DNA of 64,000 nt. Origin: Bradyrhizobium betae (GTDB taxonomy: Bacteria; Pseudomonadota; Alphaproteobacteria; Rhizobiales; Xanthobacteraceae). Below are positions 33,726 to 42,168 of the stretch, piece by piece. The notes beneath the pieces are model-generated. The model worked only from the letters and a program-made list of their open reading frames with translations, did not search any database and had not been told where the DNA came from. Position 1 is the first letter of the stretch; each line of letters starts with the position of its first letter. The stretch is taken from the NCBI RefSeq assembly GCF_008932115.1, contig NZ_CP044543.1, positions 5,772,501 to 5,836,500 of the forward strand, in the 5' to 3' direction. The translations under genes were made by a program, and so were the position numbers.

Positions 33726-33744
33726 ATGCGTGATTCACACGCAT
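33726..33744. terminator. Possible hairpin between convergent genes
   Basis: A 7-base perfect inverted repeat ATGCGTG / CACGCAT with a 5-base loop lies between the ends of the EF-hand and LTXXQ genes. There is no T-run, so termination is only a guess. Confidence 0.3.
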
Positions 33745-33757
33745 TGGATCGACGCCA

Positions 33758-34198
33758 TTAGTCTCGGCGATACAGTGCGGCGGCAAAGCGCCGCTTTTGC
33801 GGATCGTCGAGGCTGTTGTAGAGCGGCTGAGCGGCATCCGCGAGCTTCTTTTGCGCGTTTGATCGGTCGATCTGCTCATCGGCTTCCTTGCGCATGCCGT
33901 CAATCAGATCGACGTTGTCCGGCTGCTTGGCGTGCGCGTTTCGCCAGGCGAGGCGCTGTTCAGCCTGGTTCTTCCACGTTTCCACGACGGCCGCCTCGAA
34001 AGCTGGCCAGTTCTTGTCCTGCTCGGGGGTAAGGCGCAGGTCCGCCTTGAGTTGAGCAGCGCGGGCGGCTGCCTGGTCGGTCATCTGGCTCGCCGTCAAT
34101 TCCGGCCGATCCGAGCGGTCCCGCGCGCCCGCCGATCCCGTAAGCGCCGTACCGATCAACAAGACTGCAGTTGTCAAGAGAATTGGTGTCTTTCGCAT
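33758..34198 (-). CDS. LTXXQ-motif (Spy/CpxP-like) periplasmic protein
   Basis: 146 aa. A signal peptide (cleavage near AGA-RD) is followed by a helical domain holding the LTPEQ motif in DLRLTPEQDKNWPAF, typical of Spy/CpxP stress proteins that act as ATP-independent chaperones in the periplasm. The start (ATG at 34198) has an AGGAG site. The frame is open far upstream without a plausible start; that part is not the gene. Confidence 0.85.
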   Translation of the reverse strand: MRKTPILLTTAVLLIGTALTGSAGARDRSDRPELTASQMTDQAAARAAQLKADLRLTPEQDKNWPAFEAAVVETWKNQAEQRLAWRNAHAKQPDNVDLIDGMRKEADEQIDRSNAQKKLADAAQPLYNSLDDPQKRRFAAALYRRD

Positions 34199-34347
34199 GG
34201 CGTGCTCCTTTGGAAGACGTTTGAATGATGATGCATCGCGTGTGCTGCCGCGATCACCGAGCCCGAGTTGATATTGGTAGGCCGCGCTGGCGGGGCCGCA
34301 GCCCTTGGCCAGCGCGTACGTGCAACCGGTCGAGATGAGCGCGGCAA

Positions 34348-34875
34348 TCAGTTGTAGCCGAACTGCGGAAGCGCTTTGACCTGATCGGCGGTGAGGTTGA
34401 TCACCGCATGATCCGGATACCATTGCTCGTTGGCGCTTTGGACCGGCCGCGTGGTGGTCGCGGCGCCCGTCGTTGCCTGAGGAGCGGTCTCCGCAGGCTT
34501 CGTTGAAGCCGTCGACGTCTGCGTGCTCGATGCCATTTTCGCTTCGATAGGCTGGTTGACGAACTTCAGCTGATCGAAGCTGACCGCCACCATACGCTCG
34601 CCGAGGCCGAGAAATCCTCCGACACCGAGGATCGCGGTCTGGATCTTGCCGGTTGGATCGGTCAGCACTTCGGAGATGTCGCCGAGCTTTTCGTTGTTCT
34701 GGTTGTAGACGTCGAGACCGATCATCTTGGAAACCCACCACTGTCCCTTGTAGGGCTGTGTTACGCTGGCTGAGTTGGCTTCGGGCCGTGTTGTCGTGGC
34801 CGGTGTTTGCGCCATGACCGCGCTGGTCAACAAGCTGGCCGCGATAGCTCCGAGTACGATGAGCCTGGTCTTCAT
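34348..34875 (-). CDS. PRC-barrel domain protein, exported
   Basis: 175 aa. A signal peptide (cleavage near VMA-QT) precedes a PRC-barrel domain (VSKMIGLDVYNQNNEKLGDI, then GVGGFLGLGERMVAVSFDQL) and a Thr/Ala/Pro-rich linker before a C-terminal NLTADQVKALPQF segment. PRC barrels bind RNA or protein partners; exported versions are common in Bradyrhizobium and related genera but uncharacterised. GGAG lies 8 bases before the ATG. Confidence 0.85.
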   Translation of the reverse strand: MKTRLIVLGAIAASLLTSAVMAQTPATTTRPEANSASVTQPYKGQWWVSKMIGLDVYNQNNEKLGDISEVLTDPTGKIQTAILGVGGFLGLGERMVAVSFDQLKFVNQPIEAKMASSTQTSTASTKPAETAPQATTGAATTTRPVQSANEQWYPDHAVINLTADQVKALPQFGYN

Positions 34876-34893
34876 AGGATTGCTCCGGAATAG

Positions 34894-34917
34894 ACCTTCT
34901 CGTGATTCCGAGAAGGT
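34894..34917. promoter_or_regulatory. 5' leader hairpin of the PRC-barrel gene
   Basis: ACCTTCTCG (34894-34902) and CGAGAAGGT (34909-34917) form a perfect 9-base inverted repeat with a 6-base spacer. It begins 18 bases before the start codon of the minus-strand PRC-barrel gene, so it could be an operator or a leader hairpin near the ribosome binding site. Confidence 0.4.
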
Positions 34918-35125
34918 GCCTAAGCGTCAGGTATTGCAGCGACGCTGCGTGCCTTGTGCGCTTCGCATCGACTACTCGCCGGAGTCTGGATCGTTTCGGG
35001 GCTGGCTGCGAATACTTCAAGCAATGGTGAGCAGTATTGACCAGAGCATCTGCGACGCCAGCATGTATGATCGGACGTGTGGAGTGACTGACAGCCGGAA
35101 ATAAAATTCATTGGAGCGGCAGTTG

Positions 35126-35410
35126 ATGGTCAATAGAACCTTGTCGTTCAATCTAATTTGCGGACTGCTGTTGATTGCCGTCGCGTCATCCGCGCCAGCG
35201 CAAACGACGCTTTCTGTTGCCAGGGCAGATGCGCCGCTTCCTCGGGCAAGGTCTTGGACAGCGTCGAATTTCGAAGAGGGCCTGACGCTGTGTTTGATTT
35301 CCATCAAACCTGATTCGCTCAAGCGCGCGATGCTCGTCCCGGCGTCGCGTGAGTTGCAACGACCCCAACGGCATTGGGAGGCGAGCTATGTCACAGGGGA
35401 TACCAGTTGA
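35126..35410 (+). CDS. Possible small secreted protein
   Basis: 94 residues from the ATG at 35126, with a signal-peptide-like start MVNRTLSFNLICGLLLIAVA and a cleavage site near APA-QT. The rest has no recognised domain. Its 3' end overlaps the next ORF. The base composition is lower in GC than the neighbours. It could be a degenerate gene. Confidence 0.35.
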   Translation: MVNRTLSFNLICGLLLIAVASSAPAQTTLSVARADAPLPRARSWTASNFEEGLTLCLISIKPDSLKRAMLVPASRELQRPQRHWEASYVTGDTS

Positions 35411-35470
35411 GCAGTACCGCGCCTATTATGTGTGGGACGCCCCGACGAGATGGTTTTATGTTTCGTCAGC
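35388..35470 (+). pseudogene. Fragment of a hydrogenase-type b-cytochrome
   Basis: An ATG at 35388 has a strong GGGAGG site and encodes an opening with RAYYVWDAPTRWFYV, which resembles the N-terminus of di-haem cytochrome b561/hydrogenase b subunits (pattern YYVWDAPTRWFHW). After this the frame runs into unrelated sequence. No full cytochrome gene follows in any frame, so it looks like a truncated remnant. The identification rests on about 15 residues. Confidence 0.35.
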
Positions 35471-35698
35471 TCGCAGGCTGATACCGAGGCTGCCGATGTT
35501 GCGAGAGAAAGTCGGGAGATTTCGGACCGGCCTGATGAGAAGCTCCATGAGTTGTTTGCTTGGCATTTCGGGTCTCAGATTACGACGCAGTTCGAACGCG
35601 CCTCTCACCGTAATCCTGCTTGTTCCCATCAACACGTTCTACCTGGAGGACACGCTGTGCGATACGCGCAGTTGGCCTGCCGCCCGAGCTGACGTCGG

Positions 35699-36952
35699 AT
35701 GCCCCTGATCGAGCCTGTAGTCCTGAACCTGGCGGTTGCGCTCGGGATCGGTCTGTTGATCGGCGTCGAGCGGGAACGCCGCAAGGGATTCGGTCCAGCG
35801 CGTTCACCGGCCGGAATACGCACTTTCGCAACCGCGTCTCTTGCCGGCGCCGTCAGCTTCGCGGCTGGCGGTCAGATCTTGTTTTCAATTGTGACCGCGG
35901 GTGTCATCGCTTTGGTCGCGGTCGCTTATTGGCGCGGCCATGAAGACGATCCCGGGCTTACGACCGAGATCGCATTGACAGTAACCGTTCTGCTCGGTGG
36001 ACTTTCGATGCAACTCCCCGCCCTTGCTGGCGGCCTCGGGGTCGTCGTCGTCGTCCTCCTCGCTGCAAAGTCTCGGCTTCACCGGTTCGTCAGGTCCATT
36101 CTCAACGAAAATGAACTTCAGGACGCCCTGACTTTTGCAGCAGCAACACTCGTTGTTCTTCCGCTCGTACCGGATCGACAGATGGGACCTTACGGGTCTC
36201 TCAATCCGCATGCGATCTGGCTGATCGTCGTCCTGATCATGGCGATCAGTGCGGTGGGGTATGTTGCCGTCCGCCTGCTCGGCAACCGGTTTGGGCTTCC
36301 GATCGCCGGTCTCGCCTCGGGCTTCATTTCGAGCACCGCGACCATTGCCGCGATGGGTGCACGCGTGGCGAAGGCGAAGGATACGCAGCCCGCCGCGGTC
36401 GCGGGTGCTGTACTGTCGTCGATCGCTACAATCGTCCAGATGGCGCTCGTTCTTGCCGCCACGAGCACGGCGACCCTTCTCGCGCTCGCTGTTCCACTTG
36501 CGTGTGCGGGGTTGGCGGCCTCGCTTTACGGGGCGTTCTTCACCGCTCTTGCATTTCGACAGACGGCGGAGGTCGACCTGCAAACAGGACGCGCGTTCAG
36601 CATTTCAACCGCGTTTGTGTTCGCCTTGACGTTGTCGGTCATCCTCCTGGCTTGCGCGGCGCTTCGGGACGCGTTTGGTGAAAACGGCGTCATGATTGGC
36701 GCTGCTGTCGCCGGCCTCGCAGACACACACTCTGCCGCGATCTCCGTTGCTTCGCTCGTTGCATCGGGAAAGCTCACGCCGAATGATGCTGTCTTACCGA
36801 TCCTTGCCGGACTTTCGACCAACACGGTCAGCAAGATGGTCCTTGCGGCTTCGAGCGGCGGAGTTTCGTTTGCCCTTCGCGTCATCCCGGGATTGCTCCT
36901 GGTCGCGTTTGCCGCATGGGCAGCGGCATTCTACAACCTGTTCGTGTGGTGA
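35699..36952 (+). CDS. MgtC/SapB family membrane protein with DUF4010
   Basis: 417 aa, about 11 to 12 membrane helices. The N-terminal part is MgtC-like (LAVALGIGLLIGVERERRKG, then RSPAGIRTFATASLAG); the C-terminal part is DUF4010 (GFISSTATIAAMGARVAK, and GLADTHSAAISVASLVASGK). The family is linked to magnesium or stress adaptation, but this two-domain form is uncharacterised. Confidence 0.85.
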   Translation: MPLIEPVVLNLAVALGIGLLIGVERERRKGFGPARSPAGIRTFATASLAGAVSFAAGGQILFSIVTAGVIALVAVAYWRGHEDDPGLTTEIALTVTVLLGGLSMQLPALAGGLGVVVVVLLAAKSRLHRFVRSILNENELQDALTFAAATLVVLPLVPDRQMGPYGSLNPHAIWLIVVLIMAISAVGYVAVRLLGNRFGLPIAGLASGFISSTATIAAMGARVAKAKDTQPAAVAGAVLSSIATIVQMALVLAATSTATLLALAVPLACAGLAASLYGAFFTALAFRQTAEVDLQTGRAFSISTAFVFALTLSVILLACAALRDAFGENGVMIGAAVAGLADTHSAAISVASLVASGKLTPNDAVLPILAGLSTNTVSKMVLAASSGGVSFALRVIPGLLLVAFAAWAAAFYNLFVW

Positions 36953-37080
36953 GCCGACCCGTCTGACGCGCCCCTCTTCGAGTCCTCAGCACAGGATCGG
37001 GATTGGTTTTCATCGCGTTCAGGTTGACGTTTGAACACGAGCTTTCTGGAAAGCGGCAGCACACTTATCCACATCACACT

Positions 37081-37413
37081 CTAGTGATGATCCCGTCGTT
37101 GATCCCTGGCGGCTTCTTTTCCGAGCGCGCTTTGCACCGATCTTTTCAAGTCGTGAATAGCGCCGTGAATCGCCTTTTCCATGGTGCTATCCAGATGCGT
37201 CACCACGATCGGCTCGCAGCCGTCGCGGCGCGCCTCGATCATGCAGCTCTTGTCGTCGTGGCCGCTCTTGCGACCGGCGGCGTCGCTGAGGTGTACATCG
37301 ATCCGCCTGAGGCGGTCTCCGTACTGGTCCAGCGCGGCGTGCACCTCGGCCTTGACCTCGGCGAATGACTGCTCGCCGCTGGTGGTGCCGGCCGTCCTGA
37401 CCTCGATCAACAT
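37081..37413 (-). CDS. HPF/RaiA-like ribosome-associated protein
   Basis: 110 aa from the ATG at 37413, which has a GGAGAG site 5 bases upstream. The pattern RLRRIDVHLSDAAGRKSGHDDKS and CMIEARRDGCEPIVVTH resembles the S30AE fold of hibernation promoting factors that stop translation in dormant ribosomes. It lacks the C-terminal dimerisation domain of long HPF. The frame opens further upstream, but with no similarity. Confidence 0.65.
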   Translation of the reverse strand: MLIEVRTAGTTSGEQSFAEVKAEVHAALDQYGDRLRRIDVHLSDAAGRKSGHDDKSCMIEARRDGCEPIVVTHLDSTMEKAIHGAIHDLKRSVQSALGKEAARDQRRDHH

Positions 37414-37610
37414 CTTCTCTCCGTCTCGATATCGCGCGGAAGACGTCGCGCATGACATTATCCGGCGTCCCCTGGCAGGCTGTCCCGCTTCGAAATGGAC
37501 ACTAAGCGCGACGCGGACCGGGCGTGTGGTCAATTGTGCTCATCGGCCACCACGGCCGTGCGCACGATGTCGAAAGCCTTGGAACGTCCTCGGACTGATT
37601 GGTCACGAAG

Positions 37611-38615
37611 CTATCCAAACCGATCTGTCCACGCCGGCAACGCACCGGGGAACGGCAGGGCCGTCGCGTTGTAGACGCCGCGTGCGATCGCGCGCGCAAC
37701 CACGTTGGCGGCGACCGTGCCGAGCTCGGTGAGACCGACCAGCGGCTCGACCGGTTTCTCGCAGGTCGCGGCAGCGAACAGCACATCTCCGTCGGTCGGT
37801 GCATGCACCGGATAGATCGCGCGGGCAAATCCTGTATGCGCGATCATCGCAAGCCGCTTGGCCTGCGCCTTGGTCAGCGTGGCATCGGTAACGACGAGGC
37901 CGATCGTGGTGTTTTCGCGCGCGCTCGCGGCCGGGCCGCCCTTGATGCGCATCGCCAGCATGTCCTGCGTGAATTTGGGCGGCAGGCCGCGCCCGCCGAA
38001 CTCGCCGTTGTCTTCGAACGGCGCCGCCCAGAACCACGGCCCTTCGCCGACGGTTGCGCTGCCGACGGCGTTGACGACGATGATTGCGGCGACCTTGATG
38101 CCGTTGGCCAGCACGGCCGACGCCGAGCCGAGCCCGCCCTTGAAGGTCGCGGTGGTGGCCCCCAGGCCCGCGCCGACGCTGCCCAGCGCGAAATCGTCGC
38201 CAGCGGCCACTGCCGCGGCGTAGCCGAGGTCGCGATAGGGCGCAAAGCGTCCCCAATTCTTGTCGCCGCCATTGAGCAGGTCGAACACGATCGCGCCCGG
38301 CACGATCGGGATCACCGCCTCGCGGATCCGAAAGCCGCGGCCTTGCTCGGCAAGCCAGGCCTGGATGCCGCCGCCGGCATCGATGCCGAAAGCGGAGCCG
38401 CCGGACAGCGCAATCGCGTCAACGCGTTCGACCGTGCTGGCAAGGTCGAGCATCGCGTCCTCGCGCGTGCCGGGGCCGCCGCCGCGCACGTCGATTGCCG
38501 CGACCGCCGGCTGGTCGAAAATGATCGCGGTCGTGCCCGAAGCGAGCTTCGCATCATGGGCATGGCCGACGCGGACGCCGGCGATATCGGTGAGCAGATT
38601 TTTCAAGGCCGGCAC
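37611..38615 (-). CDS. P1 family peptidase, NylC-like
   Basis: 334 aa of the DmpA/NylC group of self-cleaving N-terminal nucleophile hydrolases. GGSAFGIDAGGGIQAWL, GSVGAGLGATTATFKGGLGS and ARENTTIGLVVTDATL are characteristic. In NylC (nylon oligomer hydrolase) the precursor is cut between Asn and Thr in such an NTT motif and the new N-terminal Thr is the nucleophile; here this would be Asn235/Thr236. The natural substrate is unknown, probably a beta-amino or aminoacyl amide. Confidence 0.85.
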   Translation of the reverse strand: MPALKNLLTDIAGVRVGHAHDAKLASGTTAIIFDQPAVAAIDVRGGGPGTREDAMLDLASTVERVDAIALSGGSAFGIDAGGGIQAWLAEQGRGFRIREAVIPIVPGAIVFDLLNGGDKNWGRFAPYRDLGYAAAVAAGDDFALGSVGAGLGATTATFKGGLGSASAVLANGIKVAAIIVVNAVGSATVGEGPWFWAAPFEDNGEFGGRGLPPKFTQDMLAMRIKGGPAASARENTTIGLVVTDATLTKAQAKRLAMIAHTGFARAIYPVHAPTDGDVLFAAATCEKPVEPLVGLTELGTVAANVVARAIARGVYNATALPFPGALPAWTDRFG

Positions 38616-38660
38616 TCCATGCGCTGCAGCCGTCAGCGATAGCGCACCGATGCCGCGGGC

Positions 38661-41441
38661 TCAACTCGCCAGCGCCGTTCTGAGCATCCTAGCGAGCTCG
38701 GACTTGCGGTAGGGCTTGGCCAGCAGCAGCACGCCGGAATCGAGCCGGCCGTGATGGACGATGGCGTTTTCGGTGTAGCCCGAGGTGAACAGCGTCTTCA
38801 GGTCGGGGCGCCGCCGTGCCGCCTCGTCGGCGAGCTGCCGGCCATTCATGTTGCCGGGCATGATGATGTCGGTGAAGAGCAGGTCGATGTCCTCGTCGGC
38901 GTCGATGATGACGAGAGCTTCGGCTGCGTTGGCCGCTTCCAGCGCGGTATAGCCGAGGCTCTTGACCTGGGTCATGACGTACTGCCGCACCAGCGCGTCG
39001 TCCTCGACGATGAGGATTCTCTCGTCGCCGCCAGTGATGGGCACGTTCTGAAGCGCCTCGTACTCGGTCTCCTGCACGCCGCTCGAGCGTGGCAGGTAGA
39101 TCTTCACGCTCGTGCCGTGGTCTTCTTCGCTGTAGATCTTGACGTGGCCCCCCGACTGCTTGACGAAGCCGAACACCATGCTGAGTCCGAGGCCGGTCCC
39201 CTTGCCGACTTCCTTGGTCGTGAAGAAGGGATCGAACACCCGGTCGATCAGGTCAGGCGGAATGCCCGTGCCGGTGTCGCTGACCGCGATCATCACGTAA
39301 TTGCCGGCGACCACGTCGGGATTCATGCTGGCATAGCCGTCGTCGAGGAAGACGTTGCGGGTCTCCAGCACCAGGGTGCCGCCGCCGGGCATGGCGTCGC
39401 GCGCATTCAGCGCGAGATTGAGGATCGCGGTCGAGAGCTGGCCGGGGTCGATCAGGGCCGGCCAGGCATCCTCGGTGAGTTGCGGCATGATGGTGATCTG
39501 CTCGCCGAGGGTCGGATGCAACAGCTTGGCAGCCTCGAGCGTCAGCGCGTTGACGTCGATCTCGCGCGGCTGAAGCGGCTGCTTGCGGGCAAAGGCGAGC
39601 AGGTGCTTGGTCAGTTGCGCGCCGCGCTCGGCGGCGTCGTCGATCAGCTTGGTGATGGCGGCGAGTTCGGGGCGGTCGGCCACGGCGTCCGACAGAATGC
39701 CGATCGTGCCGGTGATGACGGTCAGCACGTTGTTGAAATCGTGGGCGACGCCGCCGGTCAATTGGCCGATCGAGTCCATCTTCTGGACTTGTCGAAATTG
39801 GGCCTCGGCGGCCTGCTTGTCGGTCAGATCGCGGCCGATGAAGAAATGGCGCTTCACCGGCTCCGACCAGGTGCCCATCCAGTTCAGCGTGACCTCGTGA
39901 CCGTCGTCGTGATAGTAGCGTGCCTCGAAGCTGCGCTTGACCGCGCCACGCCGCGCCGCACGCATCTCGTTGCGTGTCTTGTCGAGATCGTCGGGGTGAA
40001 TGAACTCGGTCGCGCTGTGTCCGATCATGTCGTCCGGGCTATAGCCGAGAATGTCCTTCACGCTGGGGCTGACCTGGATGAAATTGCCAAAACCGTCGGT
40101 GACCAGGATCAGATCCTGCGAGGTCTCGAAGATGCGCCGGCGCTCTTCGGTCTCGCGGCGCAGCTTCTCCCTGGCTTGTTTCTCCTCGGTGATGTCATGG
40201 GCGATCTTGGAGGCGCCGATGATCTCGCCGCTGTCCGATCTCAGGGGCGAGACGTTCAGGACGACGTCGATTTGACGTCCGTCCTTGCGAATGCGGACGG
40301 TTTCGTGCTGGGCGATCGACTCGTTGCCGCTGATGCGGTTGAGGATGCCCCTGGCTTCAGCTTTCCGGTCTGGCGGCACGACGAGGTAGATCGACTGGCC
40401 TACGGCCTCGGCGGCGGAATAGCCGAACAGATGCTCGGCAGCCTTGTTCCAGCCCGTGATGACGCCGTCGAGCGACTCGGTGATGATGGCATCGTTGGAG
40501 GACTCGACCACGGCGCCGTAAAGCGCCAGGCGCTTGCCGTAGAAGTCGCGATCCGAGGCCGATTGCTGCCGCAATCTGCCGACCAGGCCGATCGTGTGCG
40601 CCTGGAGGCGGACGTTCTCGATCAGCAGGACGGCAAGCACGAAGCTCGCAGCGCAAAGGCCGTAAAGGCGGCCGGCGTAGAAGCCGAGATCGTAGCGGGC
40701 GACGTTGACGATTGCCGACAGTGCGATGTCGAACAGCCAGGCGCACATCGTGACCATGAGCCAGACGTCGATCACGGTGTGCGGCCTGCGGAACCACAGC
40801 GTGATCAGCGCCGCGAAGCTCAGGGACCAGACGAACGAGACCACGCCGATCATGGTGGTGGTGTAGTGGCCATCCTTCAGCAGGACCGGCAGCAGGCCGT
40901 GCTGCGCAGTCACGAGCCAGCCGAACACGGTCATCGCAGCGAGCACGCCGGCGACGGAAAGTGTGACCGCGGATGCCGTCGAGCCAGCGATCCTGTTCCC
41001 GCCATTGCCGTCCTTCAGCCAGCCGTAAGCCAGCACGAACAGCGGGAAGCCGCCATGCCAGATCATGTAAAGCCAGACGGTGGTTTGCGAGCCGGCACCG
41101 AGCAGTCCGGCCGGGGCAAACAGCCCGGGGAAGGTGAAGGCGTGCGTCGCCGCGGCCGCCGCCGTGAATAGGTAGCCGGTCGCCAGCAGCAACAGCGCAC
41201 GGCTGCGCAGCATGGCGAACTGCGACAGCAGCAGAACGGCGGTGATGATGTCGCTGACCGCGAGCGCCGACTGGTAGCTCGCCACGAACGCCGGTACCTG
41301 CGCCAGCGGCGTACCTGCAAACGGCACGGCTAGCGCAAACAGGATCGCGGAGATGCCGACGATCGCCAGGGCCGCCGTGCGATCGCTCTGCGTGGCCGGC
41401 AAGGTCGAAAGGAAGGTGCTCCGGTCGGCGGGGGCTAGCAC
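38661..41441 (-). CDS. Hybrid sensor histidine kinase with MASE-type membrane sensor and two PAS domains
   Basis: 926 aa. Order: a membrane sensor of about seven to eight helices (residues 25-275), PAS 1 (305-415, ESSNDAIITESLDGVITGWN), PAS 2 (430-545, PSVKDILGYSPDDMIGH), HisKA with phospho-accepting His567 in GGVAHDFNNVLT, HATPase (NLALNARDAMPGGG, FDPFFTTKEVGKGTGLGLSM) and a C-terminal receiver with Asp in LLFTDIIMPG. The histidine kinase can thus phosphorylate its own receiver. A free-standing receiver gene lies divergently at 41709. The signal is unknown; PAS domains suggest redox, light or small ligands. Confidence 0.92.
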   Translation of the reverse strand: MLAPADRSTFLSTLPATQSDRTAALAIVGISAILFALAVPFAGTPLAQVPAFVASYQSALAVSDIITAVLLLSQFAMLRSRALLLLATGYLFTAAAAATHAFTFPGLFAPAGLLGAGSQTTVWLYMIWHGGFPLFVLAYGWLKDGNGGNRIAGSTASAVTLSVAGVLAAMTVFGWLVTAQHGLLPVLLKDGHYTTTMIGVVSFVWSLSFAALITLWFRRPHTVIDVWLMVTMCAWLFDIALSAIVNVARYDLGFYAGRLYGLCAASFVLAVLLIENVRLQAHTIGLVGRLRQQSASDRDFYGKRLALYGAVVESSNDAIITESLDGVITGWNKAAEHLFGYSAAEAVGQSIYLVVPPDRKAEARGILNRISGNESIAQHETVRIRKDGRQIDVVLNVSPLRSDSGEIIGASKIAHDITEEKQAREKLRRETEERRRIFETSQDLILVTDGFGNFIQVSPSVKDILGYSPDDMIGHSATEFIHPDDLDKTRNEMRAARRGAVKRSFEARYYHDDGHEVTLNWMGTWSEPVKRHFFIGRDLTDKQAAEAQFRQVQKMDSIGQLTGGVAHDFNNVLTVITGTIGILSDAVADRPELAAITKLIDDAAERGAQLTKHLLAFARKQPLQPREIDVNALTLEAAKLLHPTLGEQITIMPQLTEDAWPALIDPGQLSTAILNLALNARDAMPGGGTLVLETRNVFLDDGYASMNPDVVAGNYVMIAVSDTGTGIPPDLIDRVFDPFFTTKEVGKGTGLGLSMVFGFVKQSGGHVKIYSEEDHGTSVKIYLPRSSGVQETEYEALQNVPITGGDERILIVEDDALVRQYVMTQVKSLGYTALEAANAAEALVIIDADEDIDLLFTDIIMPGNMNGRQLADEAARRRPDLKTLFTSGYTENAIVHHGRLDSGVLLLAKPYRKSELARMLRTALAS

Positions 41442-41708
41442 GTTGATCTCTCGTAAGCCGGCATGGTGACCTCGTACGTCAATCTCTTCCGTCCGGGACA
41501 GCAGCTTCCGTCATGGTAGCCTGTTCCGGGCGCGCATCCTGACAGAAAGCGCTTGCGACTCAACCGAGGGTTACAGCTTACTTAACTTGGAGGGGAACGC
41601 GGAACAGGTATCTGGTAAGGGGTGATTTACCGGACGAACTCATACTGCCTTGCCGCTCTTCTGCAGTGTATTGAACCAATTAATGATACGAATTCGGGAG
41701 TTGTTCCC

Positions 41709-42095
41709 ATGCCTCGTGTCCTCGTTGTCGACGACCAGAAGGGCGTCCGTGCCATGGTCGCGATGGTGCTTCGGGTCAACCATTATGACGTAGTCGAGGC
41801 CGAGAGCGGTGCGGAAGGGTTGAGGGCGTTTAGCGAGAGCGCTTTCGACGCAGCGATTGTCGACATTTTCCTGGCCGAGACCAGCGGCGTCGATGTCATG
41901 GCAACCATTCGGGAGCGTGTTCCGGGGTTTCCGATCGTGGCTGTCTCCGGCATGACCGCGCTGGATTTCGTGGGCGAGGCGCCCGATCTGGGCGGGGTCG
42001 TCTGCCTGCAAAAGCCGTTTCGGCCGAGCGATCTGCTGCAAGCGCTACGGAAGGCGCAGGCTGCGGCGGGTGGGGAACTGTCGGCTGCCGTCTGA
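41709..42095 (+). CDS. Single-domain response regulator (receiver only)
   Basis: 128 aa, a CheY-like receiver: acidic pair in VLVVDDQKGV, phospho-acceptor Asp in FDAAIVDIFLAE, Thr/Ser and Lys in IVAVSGMT and VCLQKPFRP. No output domain, so it acts as a phosphate carrier or by protein contact. I start at the ATG at 41709 with a GGGAG site. It is divergent from the hybrid kinase gene, its likely partner. Confidence 0.9.
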   Translation: MPRVLVVDDQKGVRAMVAMVLRVNHYDVVEAESGAEGLRAFSESAFDAAIVDIFLAETSGVDVMATIRERVPGFPIVAVSGMTALDFVGEAPDLGGVVCLQKPFRPSDLLQALRKAQAAAGGELSAAV

Positions 42096-42111
42096 CGCTG
42101 CCGTCAAACGA

Positions 42112-42135
42112 AACGCCCCGGCGAGCCGGGGCGTT
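42112..42135 (-). terminator. Terminator of the second liv binding-protein gene
   Basis: A 10-base stem (AACGCCCCGG / CCGGGGCGTT) with a 4-base loop, followed on the minus strand by TTTCGTTTGA. It sits 34 bases past the livK stop and 16 past the receiver gene stop, so it may serve both strands. Confidence 0.75.
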
Positions 42136-42168
42136 GGTTGGTCGGGCTAAAAGGTCAGCCTGGCTGCC

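Noticed and set aside
34200..34347. Possible small lipoprotein in the gap between the LTXXQ and PRC-barrel genes (a TGC codon in a lipobox-like ISTGCTYA context)
   Set aside because: No start codon with a ribosome binding site was found in the frame.
33758..35020. A 420-codon reading of the LTXXQ gene that runs on upstream through the PRC-barrel region
   Set aside because: The LTXXQ protein has its own signal peptide and AGGAG site at 34198; the upstream part is antisense or intergenic to other genes.
38751..41171. An 806-codon open frame antisense to the hybrid histidine kinase
   Set aside because: Shadow of the kinase gene; the kinase motifs on the other strand are complete.
41580..41620. 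A GGAAC motif suggestive of an EcfG general stress promoter before the single-domain receiver gene
   Set aside because: The -10 GTT element at proper spacing is not present, so it is not supported.
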